This document shows positions 8,324 to 16,889 of a DNA stretch of 64,000 nucleotides, piece by piece. Source of the stretch: CBDCRK01 sp965220955 (lineage in GTDB: Bacteria; Desulfobacterota; Binatia; Bin18; CBDCRK01); NCBI GenBank assembly GCA_965220955.1, contig CBDCRK010000035.1, forward strand, positions 1 to 64,000, in the 5' to 3' direction. How positions within the stretch are numbered: position 1 is the stretch's first letter; every line of letters starts with the position of its first letter. Under the pieces are notes generated by a model, which worked only from the letters and a program-made list of their open reading frames with translations, did no database searches and had not been told where the DNA came from. Position numbers and translations under genes: made by a program.

Positions 8324-9805
8324 ATGCAGCAGAGCTTTATTTCCCGCTATCAGCTTGTGGCCATAGTCTTGGTGGCCATGGCCTTTGGCAGACTGCTGGG
8401 GGTAAGTCCTACCCTCTTTGCGTTCGACATCTTTGGTTCGAGTAAGACCCAGGAGACCGCCTCTACCCCATCCTCCAGCAACGCGCTTCCCTCGTTTGTT
8501 GAGACCGCGAAAAACGCCAAACCAGCGGTTGTCAACATCTCTACTACCCAGAAAGTGCAGGCTCGGCGCAGACCTCGCCTTGGTCCGATGCCTGGTCCCT
8601 TCGGCGGTGAAGATCCATTTGAGGAGTTTTTCCGCCGCTTTTTTGGTGAACGGCCGCCTTCTGCACGTAGCCTTGGCTCTGGATTCATCATCAGCGAGGA
8701 AGGGTATATTGTCACCAACAACCATGTCATTGAGGGCGCGGAAACCATTACCGTACGTCTCGGCGACCAGGGCGAGTACGAGGCAGAGATGATTGGTACT
8801 GATGACAGAACCGATATTGCACTCATCAAGATCGATCCGGAAAAGCCTCTGGCTGCTGTCACGCTGGGAAACTCCTCCGACCTAAATGTGGGGGATTGGG
8901 TGATAGCTATTGGTAACCCTTTTGGTCTGGAACAAACAGTTACCGCCGGGATTGTAAGTGCCAAGGGTAGGGTGATCGGTTCTGGTCCCTATGACGACTA
9001 CATTCAGACCGATGCCTCAATCAACCCGGGGAATTCTGGCGGTCCGCTCTTAAACCTTAAGGGTGAGGTTGTGGGCATCAATACTGCCATTTTCAGCCGC
9101 ACTGGAGGGAACATTGGTATTGGCTTTGCCATTCCCATTGACATGGCCAGGAATATTATTGATCAACTTAGAGCCACGGGGAAAGTTACACGCGGCTGGC
9201 TGGGAGTGGCCATCCAACAGGTGACCCCGGAGTTGGCTGAGTCGTTTGGCCTGGAGGAACCCAGAGGAGCTCTGGTGGCGGAGGTCACTACAGGGGGACC
9301 TGCAGAGAAGATCGGTATTGAACGCGGGGATGTCATTGTGGAGTTCAATGGGAAAGAGGTGAAGGACCAGCATGAGCTTCCAGGTATGGTAGCAAATACC
9401 GGGGTAGGAACAACAGCACAGGTTAAAGTTCTGCGCGAAGGTAAAGAAAAGAGCTTTTCTGTACCGCTCGGTGAGCTGCCAGCCCAGATAGCTCGGGCAG
9501 AAACAGGAGAAGAAGGAGACGAAAGTTGGGGGCTTACGGTGGCGGACATTACCCCGGAGATATCCCGTCGCTTTCAGCTTGAAAGCGAAAGAGGGGTGGT
9601 GATCACTGATGTGACACCGGAAAGTCCGGCAGGTGAGGGAGGCCTCCGACCTGGAGACATAATTGAAGAGGCAAACCGGCAGACTGTGAAGTCGGTACGC
9701 GATTTCACTAAAGCGGTCGAGGAGGCTGAGGGGAAAGAGACCCTCCTCTTGCTTGCCCGCCGGGGAACATTCAGCTTTTTTTTAGCGCTAAAAAAAGCTG
9801 GATAG
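8324..9805 (+). CDS. degP: HtrA/DegP-family periplasmic serine protease
   Basis: At 493 residues it has the full HtrA layout: an N-terminal export signal or anchor (residues about 10-33), a trypsin-like domain with catalytic His134 (NNHVIEG), Asp164 (RTDIALI) and Ser238 (NPGNSGGPL), then two PDZ domains (about 290-385 and 400-485; GWLGV and RGVVI strands, GGLRPGDII). The arginine- and glycine-rich LA-loop-like segment (residues 85-115) is typical of DegP/DegQ. It degrades or refolds damaged periplasmic proteins. ATG 8324 has GAGAGGA upstream. It appears monocistronic with a hairpin just after the stop. DegP, DegQ and MucD roles cannot be separated from sequence. Confidence 0.93.
   Translation: MQQSFISRYQLVAIVLVAMAFGRLLGVSPTLFAFDIFGSSKTQETASTPSSSNALPSFVETAKNAKPAVVNISTTQKVQARRRPRLGPMPGPFGGEDPFEEFFRRFFGERPPSARSLGSGFIISEEGYIVTNNHVIEGAETITVRLGDQGEYEAEMIGTDDRTDIALIKIDPEKPLAAVTLGNSSDLNVGDWVIAIGNPFGLEQTVTAGIVSAKGRVIGSGPYDDYIQTDASINPGNSGGPLLNLKGEVVGINTAIFSRTGGNIGIGFAIPIDMARNIIDQLRATGKVTRGWLGVAIQQVTPELAESFGLEEPRGALVAEVTTGGPAEKIGIERGDVIVEFNGKEVKDQHELPGMVANTGVGTTAQVKVLREGKEKSFSVPLGELPAQIARAETGEEGDESWGLTVADITPEISRRFQLESERGVVITDVTPESPAGEGGLRPGDIIEEANRQTVKSVRDFTKAVEEAEGKETLLLLARRGTFSFFLALKKAG
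9772..9800. repeat. 29-base near-perfect palindrome inside the 3' end of the htrA gene
   Basis: The arms are CAGC, eight T, AGC and then GCT, seven A, GCTG, so only one T is unpaired. It lies a few bases before the stop codon and encodes SFFLALKKAG. Such a stem could stall or end transcription before the second hairpin at 9812. Confidence 0.7.
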
Positions 9806-9811
9806 CATACC

Positions 9812-9828
9812 AGCTTTGGGGCAAAGCT
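9812..9828 (+). terminator. hairpin downstream of htrA
   Basis: AGCTTTG, a GGG loop and CAAAGCT form a perfect 7-bp stem 6 bases after the stop. The following tract (CTTGTTTC) is only partly T-rich, so termination may be weak or shared with the palindrome at 9772-9800. Confidence 0.5.
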
Positions 9829-10076
9829 CTTGTTTCAGCATAGGGGTAGGGGTCGAGGGCTCGACCTGGTTGATTTTTACTTCTTCCAAGCCCAGACCTC
9901 TTCTTTCTTGTACTTCTGTTGGGCCCGCTGTCTGACGATTTGCTTAAATCAGGTACTAGCCATCAACCCTACAGTAAAAACAAAGGGATATCAGGACCCT
10001 CTTAGCTGATTGCTGACGGCTGAACGTTTCTAACTGGCTTTAAGGAGGTTGTTCTTCTCTCGCAGCTCTCGCTCGA

Positions 10077-10697
10077 TCACTTCCAGGCAGCTGGCAATAT
10101 AAATGCCTCTATGGCTTGGTCGTCCTTGATTCTCCACCACCAATTTTCCGCCATATAACGAAAGAGTGGAGGAAAACGGAAATGGGTCTCAACCAGCTCT
10201 TCGAGTGCATCCCCTAACAGCTCCATACGCGCACGGACTGCCACCGCAGGGTCAGCAGGTACTGTAGCGCTCGGCCCCCCCATTCCCTCAATAAAGTCTC
10301 GGACCTTGGTCTCGAGGAATTCTTTCACTCGTCGGTCTACCTCCACTGCCTCGCCGAAGTAAGTTTTGAGGCCTTCCACATTCCCTAGGTACGTTTCACA
10401 GAATACCTTCTTACCACCTGCCTCAACTGCTACCTGGCAACGGTGATAGAGGACCACCTCATCTTCGTACTGGTCAAGCATTGCTAGGGAGATAGAGTCA
10501 ACATTATAGATAGAGCAAATAGCCTTTTACCCTCGCCCCAGGGTCAGAGACGATATAAGGATAACCGGCGTTGGGAATGATTCGTTCATACCCGGCAGCT
10601 CTGCTTCTCTACGGCGAAAGCGCCGCCCAGTGAGCGAGTATAGATACTCCTCACTCATAAGCGTGCCATAGACAAAGAGATTCACAACCCTTTCCAT
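10077..10697 (-). pseudogene. gamma-glutamylcyclotransferase-like (AIG2 fold), double frameshift
   Basis: The N-terminal frame (10697 to about 10590) has the family hallmark VNLFVYGTLMS. The middle (about 10590-10510) reads family-like only in another frame: GYERIIPNAGYPYIVSDPG and RVKGYLLY. The C-terminal part (10481-10077) returns to the first frame with LDQYEDE and CQVAVEAGGKKVFCETYLG. A lost base after the LPG codons and a 4-base duplication (CTATCTAT) near 10505 explain both shifts, which cancel. As read, neither half is functional. The family acts on gamma-glutamyl groups, which is notable beside a gamma-glutamyltransferase operon. Confidence 0.7.
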
Positions 10698-10847
10698 ACT
10701 GCTTTTTCCCCCGGTATTATAGCAGACAGGGTCAGACTCATCTATGTCACCTAACGTAGCCCCCTGCTTTGATATGCAAAGAACCGGTGATATAGCAAAA
10801 AATGTCGCCAACATAGAAAGCAAATTTACCGCCGATTCAGGTAGTAT

Positions 10848-12008
10848 ATGTTTGAGACAGGTGAACGCTTGCACAGTGATCAGCAGCCAGCCGACATCCG
10901 CATTGGCAGCGACAATACCCTACACTGTGTAGGAGGTTGGACGCTGCAGCAGGTAACGAGTCTAGAGCAACGACTGGCCGAGTTTCCTTGGCCGGATAGG
11001 GCTGAACTGGTGTGGGATACAAGCGCCATCCGGGTAATGGACACAGCGGGAGCCTGGTTACTGAAGCGCACCCTGAAAACACTTGAGCAAAATGATCGGC
11101 GCGTGGTGTTGCGGGACCTGCACCCTGAGTTTGTGCAACTCATGAAAATGGTCTCTATAGATAGCGAGGTAGAGGCGGAGGAGGCTGTACTACCACCGGT
11201 CAGGTTCCGCAAGCCCGGTTGGCTGGAGGAAATTGGCCGTTTAGTCTGGGATGGTTTATTTCAGGGATTGGGGTTTCTCTCTTTCATCGGCGAGAGCTTT
11301 GTTATATTCCTGCGTGTGGCCACTCACCCTTCTCGTATCCGCTGGCACGCCCTGCTTTACCACCTGCAGGCAGGCGGTTTCAATGCCTTGCCCATCACCG
11401 GTTTACTCGCTTTTCTGATGGGTATTGTGATTGCCTACCAAGCTGCTGTACAGCTGCGACCCTTTGGGGCCAACATCTTCATTGTGGACCTGGTTGGGAT
11501 CTCCATGCTACGCGAAATTGCTCCGCTGGTTACCGCTGTTGTTGTTGCTGGCCGCTCGGGTTCGGCCTATACCGCACAGATCGGCACTATGAAGATCACC
11601 GAGGAAGTAGATGCCCTGCGTACGCTGGGGATTGCGCCTATGGAGCTGCTAGTATTGCCTAAGGTGCTGGCCCTGGTCATAGCCCTTCCCTTGCTGACTG
11701 TATTCGCTGATGCCTTGGGCGTGCTTGGTGGCATGGTGATCGCCTATAGCCAGTTGGGGGTTAGCTTTAGCGAGTTTGCAGACCGCTTTGACTATGCTGT
11801 CTCTCTGACCAACTACCTGATCGGGGTGGGCAAAGCGCCAGTATTCGCCGGTATTATTGCCCTGGTTGGCTGCTATCAGGGCTTTCAGGTCAGCGGTGGC
11901 GCCGATAGCGTAGGCCTCCACACCACAATTAGCGTAGTGCAAGGCATCTTTCTGGTCATTGTGTCTGACGCCCTTTTTTCCGTCCTGTTCAGTTGGCTGG
12001 GTCTATAA
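10848..12008 (+). CDS. mlaE: MlaE-type lipid ABC transporter permease with N-terminal STAS domain
   Basis: Residues 1-110 resemble a STAS domain (a MlaB-like partner fused here): WTLQQVTSLEQRL and the VMDTAGAWLLKRTL strand-helix. Residues about 125-386 are the MlaE permease: WLEEIGRLVWDGL amphipathic start, GLLAFLMGIVIAYQA, GISMLREIAPLVTAVVVAGR and the EEVDALRTLGI coupling region, with five or so membrane helices. It should form the inner-membrane core moving phospholipids between the inner and outer membranes. It heads an operon whose genes overlap or lie within a few bases. ATG 10848 begins the STAS domain. Confidence 0.92.
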   Translation: MFETGERLHSDQQPADIRIGSDNTLHCVGGWTLQQVTSLEQRLAEFPWPDRAELVWDTSAIRVMDTAGAWLLKRTLKTLEQNDRRVVLRDLHPEFVQLMKMVSIDSEVEAEEAVLPPVRFRKPGWLEEIGRLVWDGLFQGLGFLSFIGESFVIFLRVATHPSRIRWHALLYHLQAGGFNALPITGLLAFLMGIVIAYQAAVQLRPFGANIFIVDLVGISMLREIAPLVTAVVVAGRSGSAYTAQIGTMKITEEVDALRTLGIAPMELLVLPKVLALVIALPLLTVFADALGVLGGMVIAYSQLGVSFSEFADRFDYAVSLTNYLIGVGKAPVFAGIIALVGCYQGFQVSGGADSVGLHTTISVVQGIFLVIVSDALFSVLFSWLGL

Positions 12009-12011
12009 AAT

Positions 12012-12809
12012 ATGCTTACTACTACATTCCCATCCGGCCCACCCGTGATCGAGATCAATCACCTGTACACTCACTTTGGTAGCACAGTGGTACATAATGA
12101 TGTCAGCCTAACGGTACGCCGGGGGGAAATATTTGCCCTGGTCGGTGGCAGTGGTAGCGGTAAGTCGGTTCTATTGCGTGAGATCATCCTGCTGCAGAAA
12201 CCGGTATCAGGATCCATCCGAGTGTTTGGGCAGGACATTACCGGGGTAAATGAGGCTGAGGCATTCGCCCTACGCCGTCGCTGGGGGGTATTGTTCCAGC
12301 ACGGCGCTTTGTTTAGCTCGCTAACGGTAGCCGAAAATGTTGCCGTCCCACTGCGCGAGCATACCCGGCTCGGCAACGTCCTGATTAGGGAAATCGCTAC
12401 TATCAAGATCGCGTTGGCTGGACTACCTTCTGATAGCGCATCGAAGTACCCAAATGAACTCAGTGGCGGTATGCTTAAGCGTGCCGCCCTGGCACGCGCC
12501 ATCGCTCTGGATCCCGAATTATTGTTTCTGGACGAACCTACGGCTGGCCTGGACCCAGAGAGTGCCAATGGGCTGGACGAGCTTATCCAGCGCCTGAAGG
12601 ATTTGCTTGGTTTGACTATTGTGATGGTAACCCATGATCTTGATTCACTGTGGCGGGTAGCGGATCAGGTTGCCGTGCTGGGCGAGGGGAAGATCCTAAG
12701 CACCGGTACTATGGAAGAGCTTTCCCGCTCGGACAACCCTTTGATCCGTGAGTATTTCTACGGGCCGCGTGGTCGCGCGGCCCAGGAGCAAGCATGGAAC
12801 CGAAGGTAA
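12012..12809 (+). CDS. mlaF: MlaF-type ABC transporter ATPase
   Basis: The 265-residue protein has Walker A GGSGSGKS, Q-loop LFQHGALFSSLTV, signature LSGGMLKRAALARA, Walker B LLFLDEP with the D-loop TAGLDPESA, and the switch His in VTHDLDS. It powers the MlaE permease from the cytoplasmic face. It starts 3 bases after the mlaE stop and its end overlaps mlaD by 16 bases, showing translational coupling. The LSGGM form of the signature is characteristic of the Mla/Mce subfamily. Confidence 0.94.
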   Translation: MLTTTFPSGPPVIEINHLYTHFGSTVVHNDVSLTVRRGEIFALVGGSGSGKSVLLREIILLQKPVSGSIRVFGQDITGVNEAEAFALRRRWGVLFQHGALFSSLTVAENVAVPLREHTRLGNVLIREIATIKIALAGLPSDSASKYPNELSGGMLKRAALARAIALDPELLFLDEPTAGLDPESANGLDELIQRLKDLLGLTIVMVTHDLDSLWRVADQVAVLGEGKILSTGTMEELSRSDNPLIREYFYGPRGRAAQEQAWNRR

Positions 12810-13729
12810 GCTATACACTCGTTGGGCTGTTTGTCATCCTACTCGGAGGGGCGTTGCTCGGCGCTATGCTGTGGCTGAGCCAGGGTGACTACCACACGGT
12901 CTATGACCTCTACTATGCCTATATGCGAGAGTCTGTATCCGGATTGAGCGTCAACGCATTGGTGAAATATCGAGGGGTGGACGTAGGCCAGGTCAAGGAA
13001 ATTGTGCTCAACCCGAAAAATCCTGAGGAGGTGCGGCTAGCCTTGGAAATTGCCCGTGGCACGCCGCTCAAGGAAGACACCGTAGCTATCCTTTCCGTCC
13101 AGGGGCTGACCGGCTTTGCTTTTGTTAACCTAACCGGTGGTAGCCGTGAGTCACCCTTATTACAAACCAAGCCAGGGGAACCCTATCCGGTGATTAAAAC
13201 CGGCCCGTCTCTATTTGTCCGCCTCGATGAAGCGATTTCGAGTTTACTGACCAATCTGAATCGTCTTACCGAAGATGTTCATGTCCTGATGGACATAGAA
13301 AATCGCGCTGCCCTCAAGCAAATTCTTGGTGATATGGCTAATCTCACACATACCTTGGCAACACGCAGCGATCTTCTGGATCGAGGGATTACTAGTGCGG
13401 TGCAAACCCTGGAGAACATTGCTAAGGTTAGCACGCAAATCAGCACGCAAATGCCAACCATTTTGGAGCATTTAGGTCGTAGCGCCAACGTCATGCAGGG
13501 CATGGCCCAAAACGTTGCCCATACTAGCAAGGAAGTGGGTGCTATGTTAAGCGACAACCGACAGAACATTGAGCGCTTTACCCGCCAAGCTTTAACCGAG
13601 ACAAATCTATTGGTTAGTGAACTAAGACAATTAACTGTTAGCCTGCAGCGGCTTGTCCGGCAATTAGAACAAGAGCCAAACTCATTGATCTTTGGCAAGC
13701 AACCCTTATCTCCTGGGCCAGGCGAATGA
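12794..13729 (+). CDS. mlaD: MlaD-type MCE-domain substrate-binding protein
   Basis: The 311-residue protein has one N-terminal membrane helix (residues about 7-28) followed by a single MCE domain (about 38-118: SVSGLSVNALVKYRGVDVGQV, GTPLKEDTVAILSVQGLTG). The long C-terminal region is mostly alpha-helical and coiled-coil-like (repeated TLEN, ISTQM, SANVM and TNLLVSEL heptads). It should face the periplasm as a hexamer on MlaE. ATG 12794 lies inside the end of mlaF. Confidence 0.92.
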   Translation: MEPKVSYTLVGLFVILLGGALLGAMLWLSQGDYHTVYDLYYAYMRESVSGLSVNALVKYRGVDVGQVKEIVLNPKNPEEVRLALEIARGTPLKEDTVAILSVQGLTGFAFVNLTGGSRESPLLQTKPGEPYPVIKTGPSLFVRLDEAISSLLTNLNRLTEDVHVLMDIENRAALKQILGDMANLTHTLATRSDLLDRGITSAVQTLENIAKVSTQISTQMPTILEHLGRSANVMQGMAQNVAHTSKEVGAMLSDNRQNIERFTRQALTETNLLVSELRQLTVSLQRLVRQLEQEPNSLIFGKQPLSPGPGE

Positions 13730-14382
13730 GAAGTCGGCGAAACAGGCTGAGCCGTATTGCGTGGACGGCTATCCCCTTCCTACCGGCGGTAATACTAACC
13801 GCCTGTAGCCTCTTGCCAGCGAGTAAAAATACACCGCTGCACACGTACCTGCTGGGTTTGAACACCTCCCCCATGACCCCTCCTGTTGCTTCTGGCGGAA
13901 CAGACACATTGCTTGTCAATCTACCCCGAGCACAAGCAGGCTTTGACACGTCACGCATAGCCTACCTGTTACGTCCCCATGCAGTCAATTATTATGCCAA
14001 CAACCAGTGGGCTGACACCCCACCACGCATGCTAGCCCCGCTATTGGTGCAAGCTATGGAGAAAACAGGCTGCTGGCGTGTTACAGTACAGATGCCAGCC
14101 GCAGTGCATGGCGACTACCGGCTGGACACGGAAATTCTTCATTTGCAGCAAGAATTTCTCTCACAACCCAGCCGTGTACGTCTGACACTGCGAGTGCAAC
14201 TTGTAGAACTGCGCGGGCAAAGTGTTATCGCCGCTCGACGATTTGAGATACTCGAAGATGTCCCGAGCGAAGACGCTTATGGAGGCGTTATTGCTGCCAA
14301 CCGGGCCGTGGTCAGGCTGCTCGAGCAAGTGGCAGACTGGGTAACTGTCCAGAGGAGCAATAATACCCACCCCTGCCAATAA
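13726..14382 (+). CDS. ABC-type transport auxiliary lipoprotein (PqiC/LptE-like)
   Basis: The start overlaps the mlaD stop by 4 bases. A basic N-terminus, a hydrophobic stretch and the lipobox LTAC (Cys27) indicate a lipoprotein. The mature part has the family-typical PRAQAGFDTSRIAYLLRPHAVNYYANNQWADTPPRML block and a closing ALRLLEQ-like helix (here AVVRLLEQVADWV). PqiC-type proteins anchor MCE transport systems to the outer membrane, which matches its operon position after mlaD. Confidence 0.88.
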   Translation: MRSRRNRLSRIAWTAIPFLPAVILTACSLLPASKNTPLHTYLLGLNTSPMTPPVASGGTDTLLVNLPRAQAGFDTSRIAYLLRPHAVNYYANNQWADTPPRMLAPLLVQAMEKTGCWRVTVQMPAAVHGDYRLDTEILHLQQEFLSQPSRVRLTLRVQLVELRGQSVIAARRFEILEDVPSEDAYGGVIAANRAVVRLLEQVADWVTVQRSNNTHPCQ

Positions 14383-14390
14383 AATTTCTG

Positions 14391-14747
14391 ATGAGAAACA
14401 AAACTAAAATCAAATTGATAGCAGACCTGATACGGCTAGGGCTTTCCCCTTCTCACCTTCTCAGATTCTTCCGCCATCTGCCGAATTTTGCCAAACTCTA
14501 CTGGCGTCTTTTCTGGGATCCCGATACGCCCCTACGAGCCAAAACAATCATCGTTGTAGCAACCGTCTACTTTATCTCTCCTCTGGACCTCATCCCTAAT
14601 CTTGTTTATCCCTTCTTAGGCACTATTGATGACTTGGTGATTGCCTGGACGGCACTGAGAGGCTTCATTTACCTCTGCCCGCCCAACGTGGTACAAGAAC
14701 ACGTAAAACGAATTGACGCAGAAAATAGGGTAAAGGAGGAAGTATGA
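14391..14747 (+). CDS. DUF1232/YkvA-family small membrane protein
   Basis: The 118-residue protein carries the DUF1232 hallmark in residues 55-92: AKTIIVVATVYFISPLDLIP followed by PFLGTIDDLVIAWTALRGF. Two membrane segments are likely. The start is 8 bases after the lipoprotein stop and the stop overlaps the next gene by 4 bases, so it is part of the Mla operon. The family's function is unknown; its position here suggests an envelope role, which is inference. Confidence 0.85.
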   Translation: MRNKTKIKLIADLIRLGLSPSHLLRFFRHLPNFAKLYWRLFWDPDTPLRAKTIIVVATVYFISPLDLIPNLVYPFLGTIDDLVIAWTALRGFIYLCPPNVVQEHVKRIDAENRVKEEV

Positions 14748-16498
14748 GCACGCGGCCAACCATCATGGGGAAAAAGGGGATAGTCACTAGTGAGCACTAC
14801 CTCTCGGCCATGGCTGGCATGAGAATCCTGCAGGCTGGAGGTAATGCTACGGACGCGGCGGTGGCCGCGGTGCTGGCCGAGGGAGTACTTAATCCCCACC
14901 TGCACACATTTGGCGGAGAGATCTCAGCGTTAGTCTACACTACCAAGGGAAAGAAGGTTTTCTCTATCAATGGAAACACCAGGGCTCCTCAAGCGGCAAC
15001 GATTGACTGGTTCAAGAGCCAGGGAATCGACCTCATCCCGTTTAACGAACTTCTGGCCGCTGGCCCTCCAGCAGCTTGCGATGCCCTTATTGCCATGCTG
15101 GGACGCTTTGGTACCCTGAATTTTGCCCAGGTGGTAGAGCCGGCACTGGAGCTAGCCGAAGACGGGTTTCCCCTGCACCGGGCGTTGCGCGGACCATCTC
15201 CAATGTACCTGTTGGCCGACTTTTCCATTGCTGGCAATGCCGAAAAATTTCGCCAAGAGTGGCCTTCTTCAGGCAAAGTTTACCTTCCCAATGGACACAT
15301 CCCTGAGGTGGGAGACGTAATTAAAAACCCGGACCTCGCCCACACTTTTCGCTTTCTTAGTGATACGGAGAAAAAAAATCTTGCGCGCGGGCGGTCTCAC
15401 GCCTTGCAGGCAGCAAGGGATGCTTTTTATCGCGGAGAGATTGCTGACACCATTGTGCAGTTCTGTCAGGCCAACGGCGGTCTACTGACCAAAGAGGATC
15501 TTGTTGCCTTTCATGCGAAAATCGAGGAGCCAGTCTCACTCAACTACCGCGGCTATGAGGTTTTTAAATGTGGACCGTGGAGCCAGGGCCCGGTATTCCT
15601 ACAGCAGCTTGCCCTTCTTGAAGGGTTTGACCTCGCTCACATGGACCACAACAGCGCCGACTATGTCCACACCATTGCCGAGGCAACCAAGCTCGCGTTT
15701 GCTGATCGTGAGCAGTATTACGGTGACCCAGAGTTCGTTGAGGTTCCGCTCGCAAGACTCCTGTCCAAAGCGTATGCTGACATCCGTCGGCCGCTGATCG
15801 ACACGAACAAAGCCTCGATGGAGCAGCGACCAGGAGACCCTCATACCAATGCCGCGCTGCTATCAGGGCAGGATATCTTTGCCGCCAGATCCTGGGGCAG
15901 AGGTACGGTCTATGTCGCCGTTGTGGACAGCGAGCGTAATATGGTCTCGGCTACGCCGAGCGGGGCGTGGATTCCTTCCTCACCGGTGGTAGAGGGACTA
16001 GGATTTCCGTTGGGCACGCGGGTACAGACCTTCTATCTTGACCCCCGACATCCCAACGCCCTGGTGCCGGGGAAACGGCCTCGTACCACTCTGACCCCCA
16101 CACTGGTCCTGCGAGACGGCGCACCCTATATGGTCTTTGGTACCCCGGGCGGAGACCAGCAGGATCAATGGACGTTGCAGTTCTTCTTAAACGTAGTCGA
16201 GTTTGGTCTAGAGATACAGGACGCCATCGAAGCTCCACGTTTCTCCTCTGCCCATTTCCCTAGCAGCTTTTATCCCCATGGGGCTTTTCCCGGTGTGTTG
16301 CGGGTAGAGGGAAGAATTCCGGAAGAGGTGAGTAAGACGTTGCAGACAAAGGGGCACAAGGTTGAGGTCAGAGATGATTGGACTGAAGGAGATGTGCTGG
16401 CAATCCGGGTGGACCTTGATCGTGGGGTACTCTTTGGCGGTGCTGACACACGTGGGGAGCAGGGTAAGCGCATGCCATCATACGCCATTGGGTGGTAA
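14744..16498 (+). CDS. ggt: gamma-glutamyltransferase family protein
   Basis: At 584 residues it matches full-length GGT. Seen are the N-terminal GGNATDAAVAAVLAEGVLNP block, ERVLNPH-like substrate contacts, the putative catalytic Thr388 in GRGTVYVAVVD (self-cleavage would occur before it), and PGKRPRTTLTPTLVLRDG with FGTPGGDQQDQW near the small-subunit oxyanion region. No signal peptide is visible, so it may be cytoplasmic, unlike classical periplasmic GGT. The start overlaps the DUF1232 gene (ATGA), tying it to the Mla operon. It may act on glutathione or other gamma-glutamyl compounds; the exact substrate is open. Confidence 0.88.
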   Translation: MSTRPTIMGKKGIVTSEHYLSAMAGMRILQAGGNATDAAVAAVLAEGVLNPHLHTFGGEISALVYTTKGKKVFSINGNTRAPQAATIDWFKSQGIDLIPFNELLAAGPPAACDALIAMLGRFGTLNFAQVVEPALELAEDGFPLHRALRGPSPMYLLADFSIAGNAEKFRQEWPSSGKVYLPNGHIPEVGDVIKNPDLAHTFRFLSDTEKKNLARGRSHALQAARDAFYRGEIADTIVQFCQANGGLLTKEDLVAFHAKIEEPVSLNYRGYEVFKCGPWSQGPVFLQQLALLEGFDLAHMDHNSADYVHTIAEATKLAFADREQYYGDPEFVEVPLARLLSKAYADIRRPLIDTNKASMEQRPGDPHTNAALLSGQDIFAARSWGRGTVYVAVVDSERNMVSATPSGAWIPSSPVVEGLGFPLGTRVQTFYLDPRHPNALVPGKRPRTTLTPTLVLRDGAPYMVFGTPGGDQQDQWTLQFFLNVVEFGLEIQDAIEAPRFSSAHFPSSFYPHGAFPGVLRVEGRIPEEVSKTLQTKGHKVEVRDDWTEGDVLAIRVDLDRGVLFGGADTRGEQGKRMPSYAIGW

Positions 16499-16517
16499 AC
16501 CCCAGAACTGAACCTAA

Positions 16518-16540
16518 AGGCTTGCAGAAGCCGCAAGCCT
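16518..16540 (+). terminator. hairpin at the end of the Mla-ggt operon
   Basis: AGGCTTGC and GCAAGCCT form a perfect 8-bp stem around a 7-base loop, 19 bases after the ggt stop. A second small palindrome (GGAAATTTCC at 16542-16551) follows, but there is no clean T tract. Confidence 0.45.
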
Positions 16541-16630
16541 GGGAAATTTCCTTTAGATTAGGGTATAATTCGGGAGGCCTTGCTGGAATCCCTAGAGGTT
16601 CTTCCTGAGGGCGGCCAGGACTGAGATGAT

Positions 16631-16795
16631 ATGAAACTGTTGCGGTATCTCCCACGCTTCCAAAAGGCTTATCGAGCGTTTGATACACTGCAATCGCGAG
16701 AAAGCTGGTCACGTGTTGATATCGAAGCGTTCCAACTAGACTGTCTAAACAGGGTTTGGCAGCATGCGACCTCCTGTGTCCCCTATTACCGTTAG
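16631..16795 (+). pseudogene. N-terminal fragment of a CoA-ligase-like gene, cut at an IS end
   Basis: ATG 16631 opens a 54-residue frame ending at TAG 16793. It reads MKLLRYLPRFQKAYRAF and ends LNRVWQHATSCVPYYR. The closing WQHA..VPYYR resembles the N-terminal region of phenylacetate-CoA ligase-like adenylating enzymes, which are normally over 400 residues. The stop codon is formed by the first bases of a sequence that is also the terminus of the IS at 61976, so the gene was truncated there. A TATAAT box at 16564-16569 may have been its promoter. The family call is tentative. Confidence 0.5.
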
Positions 16796-16808
16796 GACTT
16801 ACGCAAAA
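16793..16808. repeat. solo IS terminus
   Basis: TAGGACTTACGCAAAA is identical over 16 bases to the left end of the IS481-type element at 61976-61991. No partner end was found within the following few hundred bases, so this is a relic end or one end of a small non-autonomous element. Confidence 0.65.
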
Positions 16809-16889
16809 TGTTCCTATCGCCGCTTTAAGTTACTTCTCTGGAAATCCCAGCTATTTTTTAACCCACGTTCAACGGGATTCTGAGGGGAG

